From Coprinellus micaceus (taxonomy: Eukaryota > Basidiomycota > Agaricomycetes > Agaricales > Psathyrellaceae), in contig OX596338.1 in NCBI GenBank assembly GCA_951394405.1, positions 1,798,001-1,862,000 of the forward strand: a DNA stretch of 64,000 nt, written 5' to 3'. The notes under the pieces are model-generated. The model was not told where the DNA came from. It did no database searches and worked only from the letters and a program-made list of their open reading frames with translations. Positions 23,389 to 37,809 of this stretch are shown here, one piece after another. Every line of letters starts with the position of its first letter. Within the stretch, counting starts at the first letter, position 1. A program made the position numbers and the translations under genes.

Positions 23389-26255
23389 ATGAGCCATGGC
23401 GGTGCATCTGATATCCTTCTCTCTGCTGAGGAGGACGTCGCCCAATTCTTTCGCTCACTCCATGGGCGCAGGATGCCTGCCTTGGGCGAGACATATCCTC
23501 TACCCGTCGACGCTGACGAGGAGAAGCGTCAGGAACTTCACCATCGCCTGATCAAGTTCATCTTCTCTGGCAAGAACTACATGGGCCCCGTGAAGGAGGC
23601 CCTGCAGTTCGGCGAGAAGCGAAGGAGTGCGTTCTCTGCCATGATGTCTTTCTCCGTTCTACAGACATTCAACGGTAAATTATACAGTACTTGACTTGGG
23701 CACCGGCAAAGGCTACTGGGCTATCGACATGGCCGACGAATTTCCTCGTGCGGATGTCGTTGGCATCGACATCGCACCTATTCAGCCGGAGTTAGTGTCC
23801 ATCGTTCTTGGGGCCGTGAGTGAGTCTGCGCTGACCCTTTCCTCTTACTTCGTTCGTAGATATGTCCCCCCAAACTGCCAGTGCGTTTTGCTTCCATTTA
23901 CCCTCCTCACACCGTTCCTCACCGTCTGCGTCTTAATTTCGACATCCTGATGCCTTGCGTTGTGGCTTACTCGTTATCTTTCTGCGGTGTTCGCTTCCCC
24001 CTCGATCGCGACGACTTGCCCGAACGCCGTGACTTCCCCGGTCTTCCAAATCGATCCTTGAAATGCCACTTTATTGTCAATCCCGGGCGCGCATGCTTGT
24101 TGATTGGCAAAATGTTGCCGCCCGCGCCACCCCTACTGTAACGCGTTCCTGATCTCCCGGTGAATGGCTCGTCTGGATACACGACCCCCACCACGCTGCA
24201 TCCCCTCTTCCACTCCGTTGATCTCGCTTTGGAATACGTTGCGGATCATGGTGTCTCACTATGACGTCTCCTGTTCGACCCCTGCCTGCGCCGCCACACT
24301 GCTCTGCACCTCATGATGGTGACTTGATTCAAATGGGTGGCTGAACCTCGCTCTCGGTGACTCAATCAAACCATATCTGGTGGCGCGGCCTTTCCGACGA
24401 TTTCGCCAACCTTCCCTGATACGATATTGGCCGCAGGTTCGAAATATGCAACCTTGATGAATCAAGCCAATTACCCTACCCCGAAGAGTCTTTCGACCTC
24501 GTCCACGCACGATCTATACATATCGGGGTGAGTGCGATTTTTTCACCGTTTGATTTTCTTGTCGTTCTTCTTTCAAAGCCCTGCACCATCTATTCTTCAT
24601 TTGGGAATTCCAGGGGCGCCAAATGTTCGCATGCGGCATGCTTGCTCCACAAAAATGTCAGGTCCTGGTTTAGTGCTATGGTCGCCTTGCCGCGCCACTG
24701 ACCGGTTGACCCTTGTGCCTCGCAATGCGGGTTGAGAAACCATTCGCTTCCCGCGCGTACCTGTCCACCGCCCTGCATTTCTCGGTTCAGTGACGCTCAT
24801 TGCCGTATGACTGGAACTTCGAGTTTTTGGAACCCTCTCTGATTTTGACTGTCAGTAGTTGCCTTCATGTCAGCTGCGGTTGTGCCGGCGTTCTCTTTGT
24901 CGTCGCTTCCTGACTATCGTTGTACATAGCTGACTATAACCCATGCAGATACAAGATTATCCTGGCCTTGTGGAGGAAATTGGACGTCTGCTGAAGCCCG
25001 GTGGCCTCGCGCTCCTCATAGAGCCTGATTTATTTCCTGCAACGGCAGCTGACTCGATGGGAGATCCGACCAGGGGTGCTGCGGCCTCATCCAGCACAGG
25101 AACGGGGCTGCCCCAAGGTCCCCAGCCCCATTCTGCCTCCGGGCCTGCTGTTGCACCCAGTAGCCCCGGTAGCTTGCCCCGGCATGGAAATGCTGCCCAT
25201 GGCACTGGCGAATCTAGCACACTTATGGGAACGGCTCGTACGGCAGGCCCCACGGGATCGAACAGTGCGGGTGTCACTGCCGTCCAAGGATTAGAAGCAA
25301 CCCTTAGAGGTGTTGCGTCGATATCGGGGTTTGCGAGTCCGACGACTCCAAGTCCTCCGCATTCGCCTCGCGTACAGCAACGGCCCAACGCCGATGGGAT
25401 ATTGCGCTCTCCACTTACTGCTCATTCATGTTTGACTTCGCTCACCCCGACAAGGAGGGGTCCCACCACCAACCGACGTCATCTAGACTTCATCCTTAAC
25501 CATGGACCTGAGTCGCCACGCCCACCTCCCGCCCCCCTTCCACAATCCGCCCTCGTTGACAGGCGCAGTGCTCCAACTCCTGCGAATTCGGATGCTCAGA
25601 GCCCTCGAGCTGGACCTTCCACGGCTGCTGATGGACCCACAACTCCTCCAACGGCAATGCCGGGTTGGTCCAAGCTCTGGGCAACCTTTCGAACTTTCCT
25701 TGAAGAGCGCCCTAGAAGGGTGGATGTCACTGTACCTTCACGATTAGGTGATATTCTTGCATCGTCCGGTTTTTTCGAGGACGTCGTCGTGAAGCAAGCC
25801 AACGTCCCTGTCGGATTTTGGCCACAAGGTGAGTCAACCACGAAACCTTACGGCAACCTTTCCTATTCCTCTCGACTACGTTTGATCGTCGGCAGTGACC
25901 GTCGAGTGATGATCGTGCATTCACCGCTTGACATTTGGCATACACCTGCCTTCCCTGCACCTGTCATGTTCATCATTCTATTCATCTCTTCGACTCCACT
26001 CCTGCGATTAATGAAACTAACCGTATGTTGTCCGTCCTTCCTATTGCAGATCCAACGATGCTGACTATCGGTCAACTTCAATGGATGGACTACGAGCTTC
26101 TGATCCCCGCACTCCAGCCATTCTTCCTATCCAGTGAAACAACAGCCGAGGAAGTCACCCAGATTGTCCAAGACGCACAACACGATCTCTATTATCCTAC
26201 TGTCCCACTTCTTGCCCACATTCACATCGCCTATGCTACCAAGAGACGAAATTGA
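23389..26255 (+). CDS. SAM-dependent methyltransferase with long disordered insert
   Basis: This is a class I methyltransferase of a family common in basidiomycetes. The N-terminal part has [15 protein letters not shown], then motif [20 protein letters not shown] and [10 protein letters not shown]. After a 556-bp intron (23881-24436) comes [20 protein letters not shown], then [10 protein letters not shown]. After a 421-bp intron (24528-24948) comes [20 protein letters not shown] Ser/Pro/Thr-rich stretch of about 200 residues (25050-25680) separates this core from the C-terminal module ([20 protein letters not shown] and [18 protein letters not shown]). The last intron is about 220 bp (25829-26049). 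The acceptor substrate is unknown. Relatives include Lae1-like regulators, but I see nothing specific enough to claim that role. Confidence 0.78.
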
Positions 26256-26920
26256 CCCATTTCCGCTCGGGACACTGCCCTCTACCGTATCTGTCACCCA
26301 GCGGCAAATGAGAGCCGGCTTTCTTCGACTGTTTTGGGTGGTACGATTTCTATCTAGTATGCCGCATGTACGTTTCACCTTGGTTTCTTCGAGTCCCGGG
26401 TCTTTGGTCTTCCTCGTTTTCCGGTCGAACATTTTGCTTATCACTCGCTGTACATACCTCTGTAACAACATATGTGACGCCATAAACGTCATCGTATGCT
26501 CCCTTCACAAGGACCAGGACCCTCTCCACCCAATATGCCAGTTGCACCACGTTTATATTCCCTATACAAATGCAAGTACACGACAATTCTTTACCCGTAC
26601 AACTACAAACAACAACATAGCCCTTTCCTTGCCGCGTACATGCACCTGAGTCTGATCAAGGGATGTCGAAACCGCCAATGTGAGCGTGCGGCGCAAGAGT
26701 AAAATACAGAGAGCAGAACAAGGGAGGAGTATGGTATGGGACCCGACAGGATCGCGGGGAGGGAAGCCGGCCCAGCGGGAGAGGAGGCGTCAAAGAGAAA
26801 TGAGGATTGCGAACAAGATGCAAGGTCGTAATGGACATGCAAGCACGAAAGAAGAGAACGAATGGACGGGTCTACGGTTCAAGTAGCACCCAAAAGGAAC
26901 AACATCGTCATGCCGCCAAT
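26256..26920. other. Intergenic between methyltransferase and PAB1 (convergent)
   Basis: These 665 bp hold the 3' ends of two convergent genes. Several frames are open but none resembles a protein family. Nothing else is recognised. Confidence 0.5.
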
Positions 26921-29213
<2,293 letters not shown>

Positions 29214-29558
29214 GTTGTACGGGTCGAAAGGTCGTTACTGCTTTATGTGCTTTTTCTGGGCACGATGAGGACAAGATCAGGCAGATAGCGAGATGGACGC
29301 ACAAGGGAGGTGATATGCAACCGCTTGAGATATAATCGTTTTTTTATATTTTTTAAACGGCTTTTTGGACTGGGCCTCGTCAGCGTCGGGGACAGCGCGC
29401 TCGTCGTTGCGGACAGCGAGCTCACCTTTTGAATTTGAATGGTTGGTTGCAAGATACATCGACACCCATTTCGCATTTTTCATCACAATGTTCAAACTCC
29501 GCAGGCACCGCCTCCTCATTACAATACATATCACAAGACAATACACTACGAGTCCACC
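29214..29558. other. Intergenic between SCAMP and PAB1, PAB1 promoter/leader
   Basis: These 345 bp run from the PAB1 start to the SCAMP stop (both genes on the minus strand). They contain the A-rich element at 29338-29356. No coding signal is seen. Confidence 0.5.
29338..29356 (-). promoter_or_regulatory. A-rich element upstream of PAB1
   Basis: On the minus strand this is TTTAAAAAATATAAAAAAA, ending about 125 nt before the PAB1 ATG. It could be a TATA region or, if transcribed, an A-rich leader able to bind the encoded protein. Animal PABPC1 autoregulates its translation this way. Confidence 0.4.
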
Positions 29559-30883
29559 TCACCCACGAGTAAAGTACGCCTTGGCCCCGTGCGTCGCCAG
29601 CTCCCCTTTCGCCTGCAGTCCCAGTCAACTTGGCCCCCCAACACAACCAATGCCACGTACCTTTTCAATCGTGTGTCCAGCCGCGGTGTGGTGCCGGTAG
29701 ATCTGCGCGCCCAAGTCCGTCAGAGCTTGGCCAGGAAGAATGCCCGACAACCACGAACCTGCACATAATAGAACGCATTTCCAGCGCCCTGTACGGACCA
29801 CCCGACAGTGGCCACAGTGCCCAGCACCGCCGCAACCCAAAAGCGCGAGGTGTACATCCCAATCATCCGGATGAGGCCAGCAGAGCCAGTGCTATTGTTG
29901 CGAACGGTTAGTTATGCAATGGGTTTCGTTCACAGTAGCCCCTCACCCTGGAATGCCAATGATCCTGGCAGCAGTAAAGGGTAAGAAATCGGCACTCGAG
30001 TGTGCTGGACGCGCTTACATGTAGACGCTGAAGAGGAGATGGAATCCTCCAAAGAAGAAGTAAAGGTCTGAGAGAATCGAGGGTCAATGTCGCTCGTGGC
30101 GGAGAGACGATTCCCAGCTTACAGTAGTACAGGGCTTGCTCCTACCAGGAGCGGTGAGCTAAACATACTTCGTCAAGGGCCAGTTCGCGTACCTTCATGT
30201 ACCCGTTATAGATGGGGCTGCGATTCCACTCAGTATTGACAACGGTATCCTGCCAACAGCGGCCCAGAGACATGCAAAAGTGACGTACCGGTACCAGAGC
30301 AAGAACGACGTAGGTGTGATAAACACAAGATACCTGCCCACAAGTTAGTACTCTGCAATTTCTGTTATCACGGTTGTAACGCACCCGATGCTCGACCCAA
30401 GGTCGCTTCCGCCTCCGTTGGCGCCTGCGGTCATGATGAAGATACACGCAACAAAGTTGATAATAAGCGTGCCAAACAGGACGAGCCACAGTTGGAACAA
30501 TCGAGTGATGGTCGGTCGCCCCGCTTCTGGGATCTCGTCCTGAATTGAGTGGAAAATCAAGGGGAAGACTGCAGCAACAGGGAGATGAGCGAGAGCTAAT
30601 GGCCTCAGATATCAGATGTCCGCACATGGAGGGAAGTTGTTTCTGCCATTGCGGCGAATGTGGTCAGCCTTTGCGCTCAGCTCTTGCTCTCTGCGTTCTA
30701 GATCCGCTTCCCGGCGTCGAAGTTCCTCCAGCCGTTGTTGCTCTGCGTAGGCGCCTGCAGATTGCTGGGGTGGGTCGTCAAACGGGTTCGTATCCAGCGA
30801 ATGCGATGAAGCAAATGGATTTTGCGTGTAACCTGGAGTATATTGATAGCAAGTTCGACGATAGCCCAAGCTTACTTACTCAT
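29559..30883 (-). CDS. Secretory carrier-associated membrane protein (SCAMP)
   Basis: SCAMPs are four-span proteins of Golgi, endosome and plasma-membrane carriers. The N-terminal part has NPF repeats (YTQNPFASS, LDTNPFDDP), which recruit EH-domain proteins, then the coiled segment RLEELRRREADLERREQELS. The SCAMP core follows in short exons: EAGRPTITRLFQLWLVLFG, FITPTSFLLWYRPIYNGYMK, FFFGGFHLLFSVYM and GWSVQGAGNAFYYVQ. The C-terminus, joined across two introns, is IYRHHTAAGHTIEK then GAKAYFTRG. I place the start at ATG 30883, giving a four-base first exon (ATGA) spliced to SYTQNPF. In-frame sequence upstream (LLSTDDHHDFDDV) is open, so a longer N-terminus is possible. About nine exons. Confidence 0.88.
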
Positions 30884-31685
30884 AACGTCGTCGAAATCGT
30901 GGTGGTCGTCAGTAGAGAGCAAGTTGTCGCTGCGCGCCTGTGGTGATCTCACAGCACAGCCATCGACCAGTTGGGCAAACACCCGAATCGTACCACGGCA
31001 GCTGTCTCCGATCCACCTGTTTGAGTATTTCCTCCTTGTCTCCCCCCACATCTGCTTTTCTGCATGGGCTTACTGGACAGTCAAATCTAATCGCCTGCCC
31101 CGAGGACCCACTCGGATCTGCTTGCCTGGCAATCAAATGAACCCTTGAGGTTCGCCACTTTTCTGCATGAGGCATGCCGAGCGATCTGGAAGCTCTTTGC
31201 CTGCTCGACTCTGAGGTCTCTCTTTCTCTATTCTACCTGTTCTCGCTGCGGATATCTGACCGTATATTAACAATCGCCTTCTCGCTTCTAATGACACCCC
31301 ATGGCACTCAGGGGACTCCTGGTCTCGAGGATATGCTTTAGGTTACCAATCTCCGTCCGACGAGGAGAAATGCACACTGTCTAGGCGAGAGCTATACGAA
31401 ATAAACGAAGCTTTGGACCTGAAGTGGTCACAGCTGACAAGCATCCCAAGACTAACCTTGACGGACATCCACAGTGCTTGCCTGAACCCATCCGCCCATA
31501 TGGCCTTCTGTGCGCGAACTCTTCGACGCTACGTCCTCGTGCCTTCTATTGAGAATCCTCCTCTCCATAACCGACTCGAAGCTAGTAGCCTCATTAGTTC
31601 TTGGCTTGGTATCTCTGCCCTTTTAAGCAGGCCCCACCACTTCTCTTCGCCATCGGTTTCTCCCCAACGATCCTTGACTGACAAC
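30884..31685. other. Intergenic between SCAMP and the expansin-like gene
   Basis: This is an 800-bp divergent promoter region. The frame open from 31413 into the next gene is a pyrimidine-rich 5' leader and not conserved protein. CT-rich blocks near 31560-31670 are typical of fungal core promoters. No other feature is recognised. Confidence 0.5.
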
Positions 31686-32844
31686 ATGTTCCTAGTCGCC
31701 AAGTTCGCAGCCCTCGCTCTCGCTGCCTTGTCTGTCTCTGCTCTCGTCGTCCCCCGCTCGACACCTCCAGCCGGCTGGTCGGCCGAGTATCTTGAGGTAC
31801 GCCCTTGCTGTGGGCTTCCGTCATTCATCTCATCTCGTCGCTCATGCGCCATCAGGATTATGAAACCTACCACTCTCGTTATCTCGCCCTAGACTGCCAC
31901 TCGAAGCACGATACCCCCTTCTTCGATCTGTGCTGCCATCCACTCCTTGTGCGTCGATCACCCTGGTGCTATCTTTTCCAATATCTAACCTACCCTGCAG
32001 GCTGCTGAGGCCCTCTCAACCCATCGTCCCCAAATCTGCAACCCCTCGTCATCGCACACGTTCCACCTAGCGCACTCTGGTGATGGCGGTGAGGACGAGG
32101 AAGAGTGCGATTGGGAAGATGGTGCTGAGGAGGAGGAGGGCTCATCCAGTGTCCCCGTACCAGAATCTCATTTATCCCACATCGAAGTCGCTAGGACACC
32201 CGCTCCTGCTGCGCCTGATTCTGAAAACCTTGCCGCCACCCCCGAATCGGCACCGAGTCCTCCTTCCGACGAGAAGTCGTCTGCAACTGTGTACACCGGT
32301 GGATAGTACGTGTAAACTGTCGGTATTGAGAGCGACGCACGCTAACTTTCATTCGATCAGTGCCACCTACTACTATCAGAACGGTGTCGCTGGAGCCTGT
32401 GGCAAAGTGCACAGCGACAGCGATCTGATTGCTGCCATTGGTGAGCAGACAGGCGCCCTGCTGGATTTATCGGGCTTGTTCTAACACTATCTTGGTGTAG
32501 ACGGCGACCGCTACGGCAACTTGGGCGCCGTTTCTTCTCAGTGCAACAAGCAAGTCAAGCTCACGAACACGAAGAATGGGAAGGTACGCGGTCCATCTCG
32601 CGTGCTGTTCAGAGCAACACCCAGTTTATGCTTTCCTTCTTCAAATTAGAGCGTTACGGCGACCATTGCAGACGCCTGCCCAACCTGCGCAAATAGCAAC
32701 TCGATTGACCTGTCCGAGGGCGCCTTTAAGAAGATCGCCTCTCTTGACGACGGCATCGTTCCTAGTAAGCTAACCGTTGCCAAGATTTAGCCTAGTCCAA
32801 GGAACTGACCAGGCCGTACCCTAGTCACTTGGAGCTACGTCTAA
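31686..32844 (+). CDS. Secreted expansin-like (RlpA/DPBB) protein
   Basis: A signal peptide opens the protein (MFLVAKFAALALAALSVSAL). Six or so exons follow. The first region has a Cys/His-rich block, YLALDCHSKHDTPFFDLCCH then AAEALSTHRPQICNP, followed by an acidic Glu/Asp and Ser/Pro linker (32080-32280). The C-terminal double-psi beta-barrel domain shows ATYYYQNGVAGACGKVHSDS, YGNLGAVSSQCNKQV and ATIADACPTCANSNSIDLSE, ending PITWSYV. Basidiomycete relatives are secreted cell-wall or plant-wall-loosening type proteins; enzymatic activity has not generally been shown. The conserved Asp/Tyr that some expansins use cannot be judged by eye. Final exon 32824-32844. Confidence 0.85.
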
Positions 32845-33286
32845 CGAACTCGCTTCCAATTTGCTTCCAATTCTGCCATCTCCCCCTTCGTTCGACAAAT
32901 TCTCCGGAGAGGCTGGCCTCGGTTCGCAATCTCGACCATTTGCAAACCCTCCAAAGGAGCACGCATCCTTCAATACCCCAACAAATACGATTACCCTGGA
33001 CTAGATATCGCGCCATAGTCGCGATTTCCTATTTATTCGCAGCGCCTCGAGAAGCCTAGATGCTTCGACATAGAGACGGGCTTGATGCTCATCCTTTCTT
33101 CGTTCCTTCTCATCTGCAGCCTTTGAAAGGCATCCACTTTCCTTTGCAAATACGGAAGAGATAGTATAGACATATCTGTACGCACGATTGCGGCGTAGAT
33201 ACCACCAGAGTACAATGTTTTCCAGCCAATTCTCAATGCAGACACCAGGTCGAGGCTTGATGCGAACTTCCCCTTATGTAAATGGC
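32845..33286. other. Intergenic between expansin-like gene and COQ11
   Basis: About 440 bp without recognised features. If COQ11 starts at the earlier in-frame ATG 33215, the gap is smaller. Confidence 0.45.
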
Positions 33287-34733
33287 ATGCCCATTTATCG
33301 TCGTCTCCGTTCGACGTCATCCATTCCCCGCGTCGCCGTGCCGCGCGCGCTTAGCACTCTCACTCTCCAACTCTCACGTTCCACAAACGCGTCCTCGGAT
33401 GCACACCCGAAAGGCATGAATACAGCGGTAAAGAAGATTCTGGTGGTCGGGGGCAATGGGTTCATAGGTGTGTATGTCCATTCCTTGTTTCCCCGAGCAC
33501 AGTGCCCTAAACCACAATGTGACACAGGTTCCGCAGTATGCAGAGCCGCGTTGTCAAAGGGCATCGAGGTGACGAGTGTGAGGTGTGCTTGGTCCTCGTC
33601 GCTCTTGATAAGAAAGGCTGATAAGAAACCCTCTATCTTTGCCACCTTCAATTCATTCCGTCCACGCCAGTTCATCGGGGAGGCCATACCAAACACCAAA
33701 AGGTCACAGTCCAGCATGGGTGGCAAAGGTGAAGAGCGTTCCATACTCCACCTTAACCGCCACGGCCGAATCCTGAACAAAAATCCTTCGGACAGGTGAA
33801 TTGGCAAAAGGGCGACGCGTTGAACCCGCAGACGTTCGCGCACCTGCTCCCCGAAGTCGGCGGGGTGGTGCATACACTCGGCACGCTACTCGAAGATGGG
33901 GCGTACAAGCAGGCGGTCAGGACGGGTGACTTTCCCGGACTACTGAAAAGTTTAGTTGGCGTCGGAAAAGATAGCAACCCACTCCGAAGTGGCGCTCGCG
34001 CACAGCAAGAACGAGGCAGTTACGAGGCTCTAAATCGAGACTCCGGTGCGTGTCTCCTACTTACATTTCGAGCTCTTGACTGATAACAACTCGTGCAGCG
34101 GTACGCGTCTGTGAGGCCTTCGTCAACTCGTCTGGGGATGCTGGAGACGCCCCGAACCAACCTCGACCGTTCGTTTATTTGTCTGCAGAAGACATCTTCA
34201 GGCCTGTGATACCCGCTGGCTACATCGAATCCAAACGGGAAGCCGAGCGGCGTATCGAAGAGATAGTCACGCAGCGTCCTTCTTATCGAGGCGTCTATAT
34301 TCGACCGAGTAAGTTCCCCTAGATCTCTCAGTTGTGAAGAGTCGCGATCTGACACGAGACCGCACCAGGCCTCGTTTATCACGCTCACCTCCGACCACTG
34401 ACGACACCCATCGCAACTTTGCTGGATCTCTCGGCAGCAATCCACAGGAAGGTTCCTCAAACACTCCCCACACCAGCTAGCGTACTCCGCGCGCTCGGAC
34501 AGACCAACACCCCCGCCTCGGAGTCCGGGGTGTCTTCGCCTCTGAACTCCATTGCGAATGCTCTGATACTTCCACCTATCCACGTAGACCAGGTCGCCGC
34601 CGCAGTTGTCGCCACCCTGGACTCTTCAGCAGGTATTCGAGGGGTGGTTGGGGTGAACCGCATGCGTGAACTGATCGGCTGGAGGACCGATGACGAAACG
34701 AGAGATAGCGTACTACTTGACCGCAGCTTGTGA
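33287..34733 (+). CDS. COQ11: COQ11-like NAD(P)-binding protein, mitochondrial ubiquinone synthesis
   Basis: This is an atypical short-chain dehydrogenase-like protein resembling yeast Ylr290c/Coq11, part of the coenzyme Q synthome. A basic, Ser-rich presequence (MPIYRRLRSTSSIPRVAVPR) precedes the Rossmann motif KKILVVGGNGFIG, joined by splicing to SAVCRAALSKGIEVTSV. A short exon (about 33651-33727) gives SSGRPYQTPKGHSPAWVAK, then VNWQKGDALNPQTFAHLLP and GGVVHTLGTLLEDGAYKQA. Later parts are FVYLSAEDIFRPVIPAGYI (with the YxxxK-like YIESK), GVYIRPS and PIHVDQVAAAVV. It stands alone and is not fused to COQ10 as in some fungi. The start is uncertain; the in-frame ATG at 33215 (MFSSQFSMQ) is the main alternative. 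About six exons. Confidence 0.82.
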
Positions 34734-35150
34734 CCAGCGGGTGCTCCCTTCTAGACTGCGTTTTAGGTAGCCATATTTCGCTCTAATATTTCACAAGGCC
34801 TGCGTTGCTCAAGTGGCCTTGAAAGCTAGGGGACGGAATCGCAGCGGGAGTCCGTGGTGGGTCAGATGGAAGCAGTAGCAATGATTTTTGACTATAAAAT
34901 AGCCGGTCTCGAGCGCTAGCCTTCCCCGTTCTCCTCAGAAGTTCCTTGGATTCTCTTCCGTCTCTTATCTATCGAGGCCCCGAGAGACATAAGCAGATTG
35001 CGCCATCTCCGAATATCTAATCAGCAACAGCCGGCTGACTCTCAGGGACGTCAAAAATCGACTGATTCCGTATATAACTCCCCAAAATTCGGACTAGTGT
35101 CCGCTCTCCACCTTTCTGCCCCTCTCCCCTCATCCTCGTAGCTTCCAGTC
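34734..35150. other. Intergenic, promoter of the adenylate kinase gene
   Basis: These 417 bp hold two TATA-like strings: CTATAAAATAG at about 34893 and TATATAA at 35071, the latter 74 bp before the ATG. No gene is seen. Confidence 0.5.
35071..35077 (+). promoter_or_regulatory. TATA-like element
   Basis: TATATAA lies 74 bp upstream of the adenylate kinase ATG, a plausible core-promoter distance in fungi. Confidence 0.4.
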
Positions 35151-36371
<1,221 letters not shown>

Positions 36372-36626
36372 AAGTACTGTTCGGTACCTACCCGATTTCT
36401 CCCCCTCCAACTCACTCCCCCCTTCCTCCATACATGCTTGTTACCCCACGTTCTGCTCTGCCTCCCGAGAGAGGGCTCGACACATTGTATTGATAGATTT
36501 GCATTCATTTCACGTCTGACCACCCATCGTTCGTTTTGCATACCGGATCCATGTATTCTAGTGTACCCGCCCCTTACTAGTGACACCCTTCAATATGACA
36601 TGCTTGATGTTACACGAATCGCGTCG

Positions 36627-37677
36627 TTACCGAAGAGCGTACCTGTACGTGGAGTACGCTTGGTTAGAAAGTGGGTACACAAAGACAAGGAAGCCTGCGT
36701 ACATTTTGACGACAAACAGTTCGACTGGTAGGCCCTCCTGGACCTTTTCCCGGACGACCTTGAGACCAGCCTGCTTGAACAGTTCCTTCCACGCAAGGTC
36801 CGAGCTTCAAGAAGTCCATTCACTCCGAGTCAGCTTATCACCCTGCAATCGACCTAAAGCCGAAACCTACCGGGTCAAACTCGAGTCCTGGTCGTCGAAT
36901 ACCGTATTCGCCCTCCCATCGAGATCCCCACAGACGTTCTCTTTCACTACAATAAGGCTTCTTGGATTGTCCTCTTTGAGGGCGGCATGAGCCCTCTGGA
37001 AGAAAGCGACAAGATCTTCGTCGCTGAGATGGCCCAGACACCATTGGCACCAGACGACGTCGAAACCAAGGTTGATATCGTCCGCGGGGCGAGGAGGTTG
37101 GTACCCCAGTCGGTCGAGGAAGTCGACGCGGTGAGGTTTGAGTGGGTCGAACTCTTGCAGAGTCCCTCGGAGGATGGTGACGCTTTTGGACCGATCAGCG
37201 AGGCCTGGCCAGTAAGAACGATCTTCAGAGGTGGATGAGGGCGAGGGTCCATCGGCGGTGGAAGATGGGCCAGCATCGGCACGAGCTCTTCGTAGTGCCT
37301 CTTGGACGAATGACCCCACAGGTTCCAAGAGAACGACGTCTTGGACGAGGTAGAGCAGGGTGTCGGAGGTTACGCGACCCACGCCTGCCCCGACATCGAG
37401 AGCTCGGACGCGTGTAGCGTGGTCTGGTGCATTCAAAATCTTGTATGCAGATGGGACTGTCGACAGCTCCGGGTAGAGCCCAAGCAGAAATTGGCGCGAT
37501 CCTAGAGATTCGATGCGCGGAAGAGACTTGGGTCAAATGGAATGAAACAATGAAAAACCAAGGGAAGGCTTGGCTCACCCCCGTGCCAAAGCCACCCAAG
37601 ACTCCATCGTACGATGCGGGCTGGGCCTCCCAGTACGAGATACCGTCTTGCACGTCGGGGGTCGCGATGTCCTCCAT
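36627..37677 (-). CDS. TAE1: Alpha-N-terminal protein methyltransferase (NTMT1/Tae1 type)
   Basis: This enzyme methylates the exposed alpha-amino group of proteins starting X-Pro-Lys/Arg, including ribosomal proteins. The N-terminus DGISYWEAQPASYDGVLGGFG is the family hallmark. SAM motif I is RALDVGAGVGRVT. DFDVVWCQWCLGHL-like sequence (FDVVWCQWCLGHLSDEDLV) includes the conserved Trp/Cys/Trp region. After a further exon, WKELFKQAGLKVVREKVQEG and ELFVVKMYALR close the protein. The last six codons come from a tiny final exon (36642-36627) after an intron of about 65 bp; without that splice the tail would be unlike the family. A Ser/Pro/Thr insert of about 20 residues lies after the SAM-binding loop. 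It is divergent from CSM3 with 132 bp between ATGs. Confidence 0.92.
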
Positions 37678-37809
37678 GACTGGTCAGAGATGAGCTGCAT
37701 TGAGCTCAGGGTTCGAAGAGAACTGACGGCATCACGTGTCATCCTCATTAAGGTCCTGTCGCGTCCCGCAAACAGCTCCCAACAACGCGCTCTGCCAGCA
37801 ACGCCCACC

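Noticed and set aside
24000..24300. Possible coding sequence inside the long methyltransferase intron
   Set aside because: Short frames on both strands are open (for example near 23967-24194 on the minus strand) but none resembles a protein or carries transposase motifs.
31413..31685. In-frame extension upstream of the expansin-like protein
   Set aside because: A start at 31413 would place the clear signal peptide (MFLVAKFAAL) in the middle of the protein. The sequence is pyrimidine-rich leader.
34801..34860. TTGCTCAAGTGG, similar to a tRNA A box
   Set aside because: No B box follows at a proper distance and no cloverleaf is seen. It is in the ADK2 upstream region.
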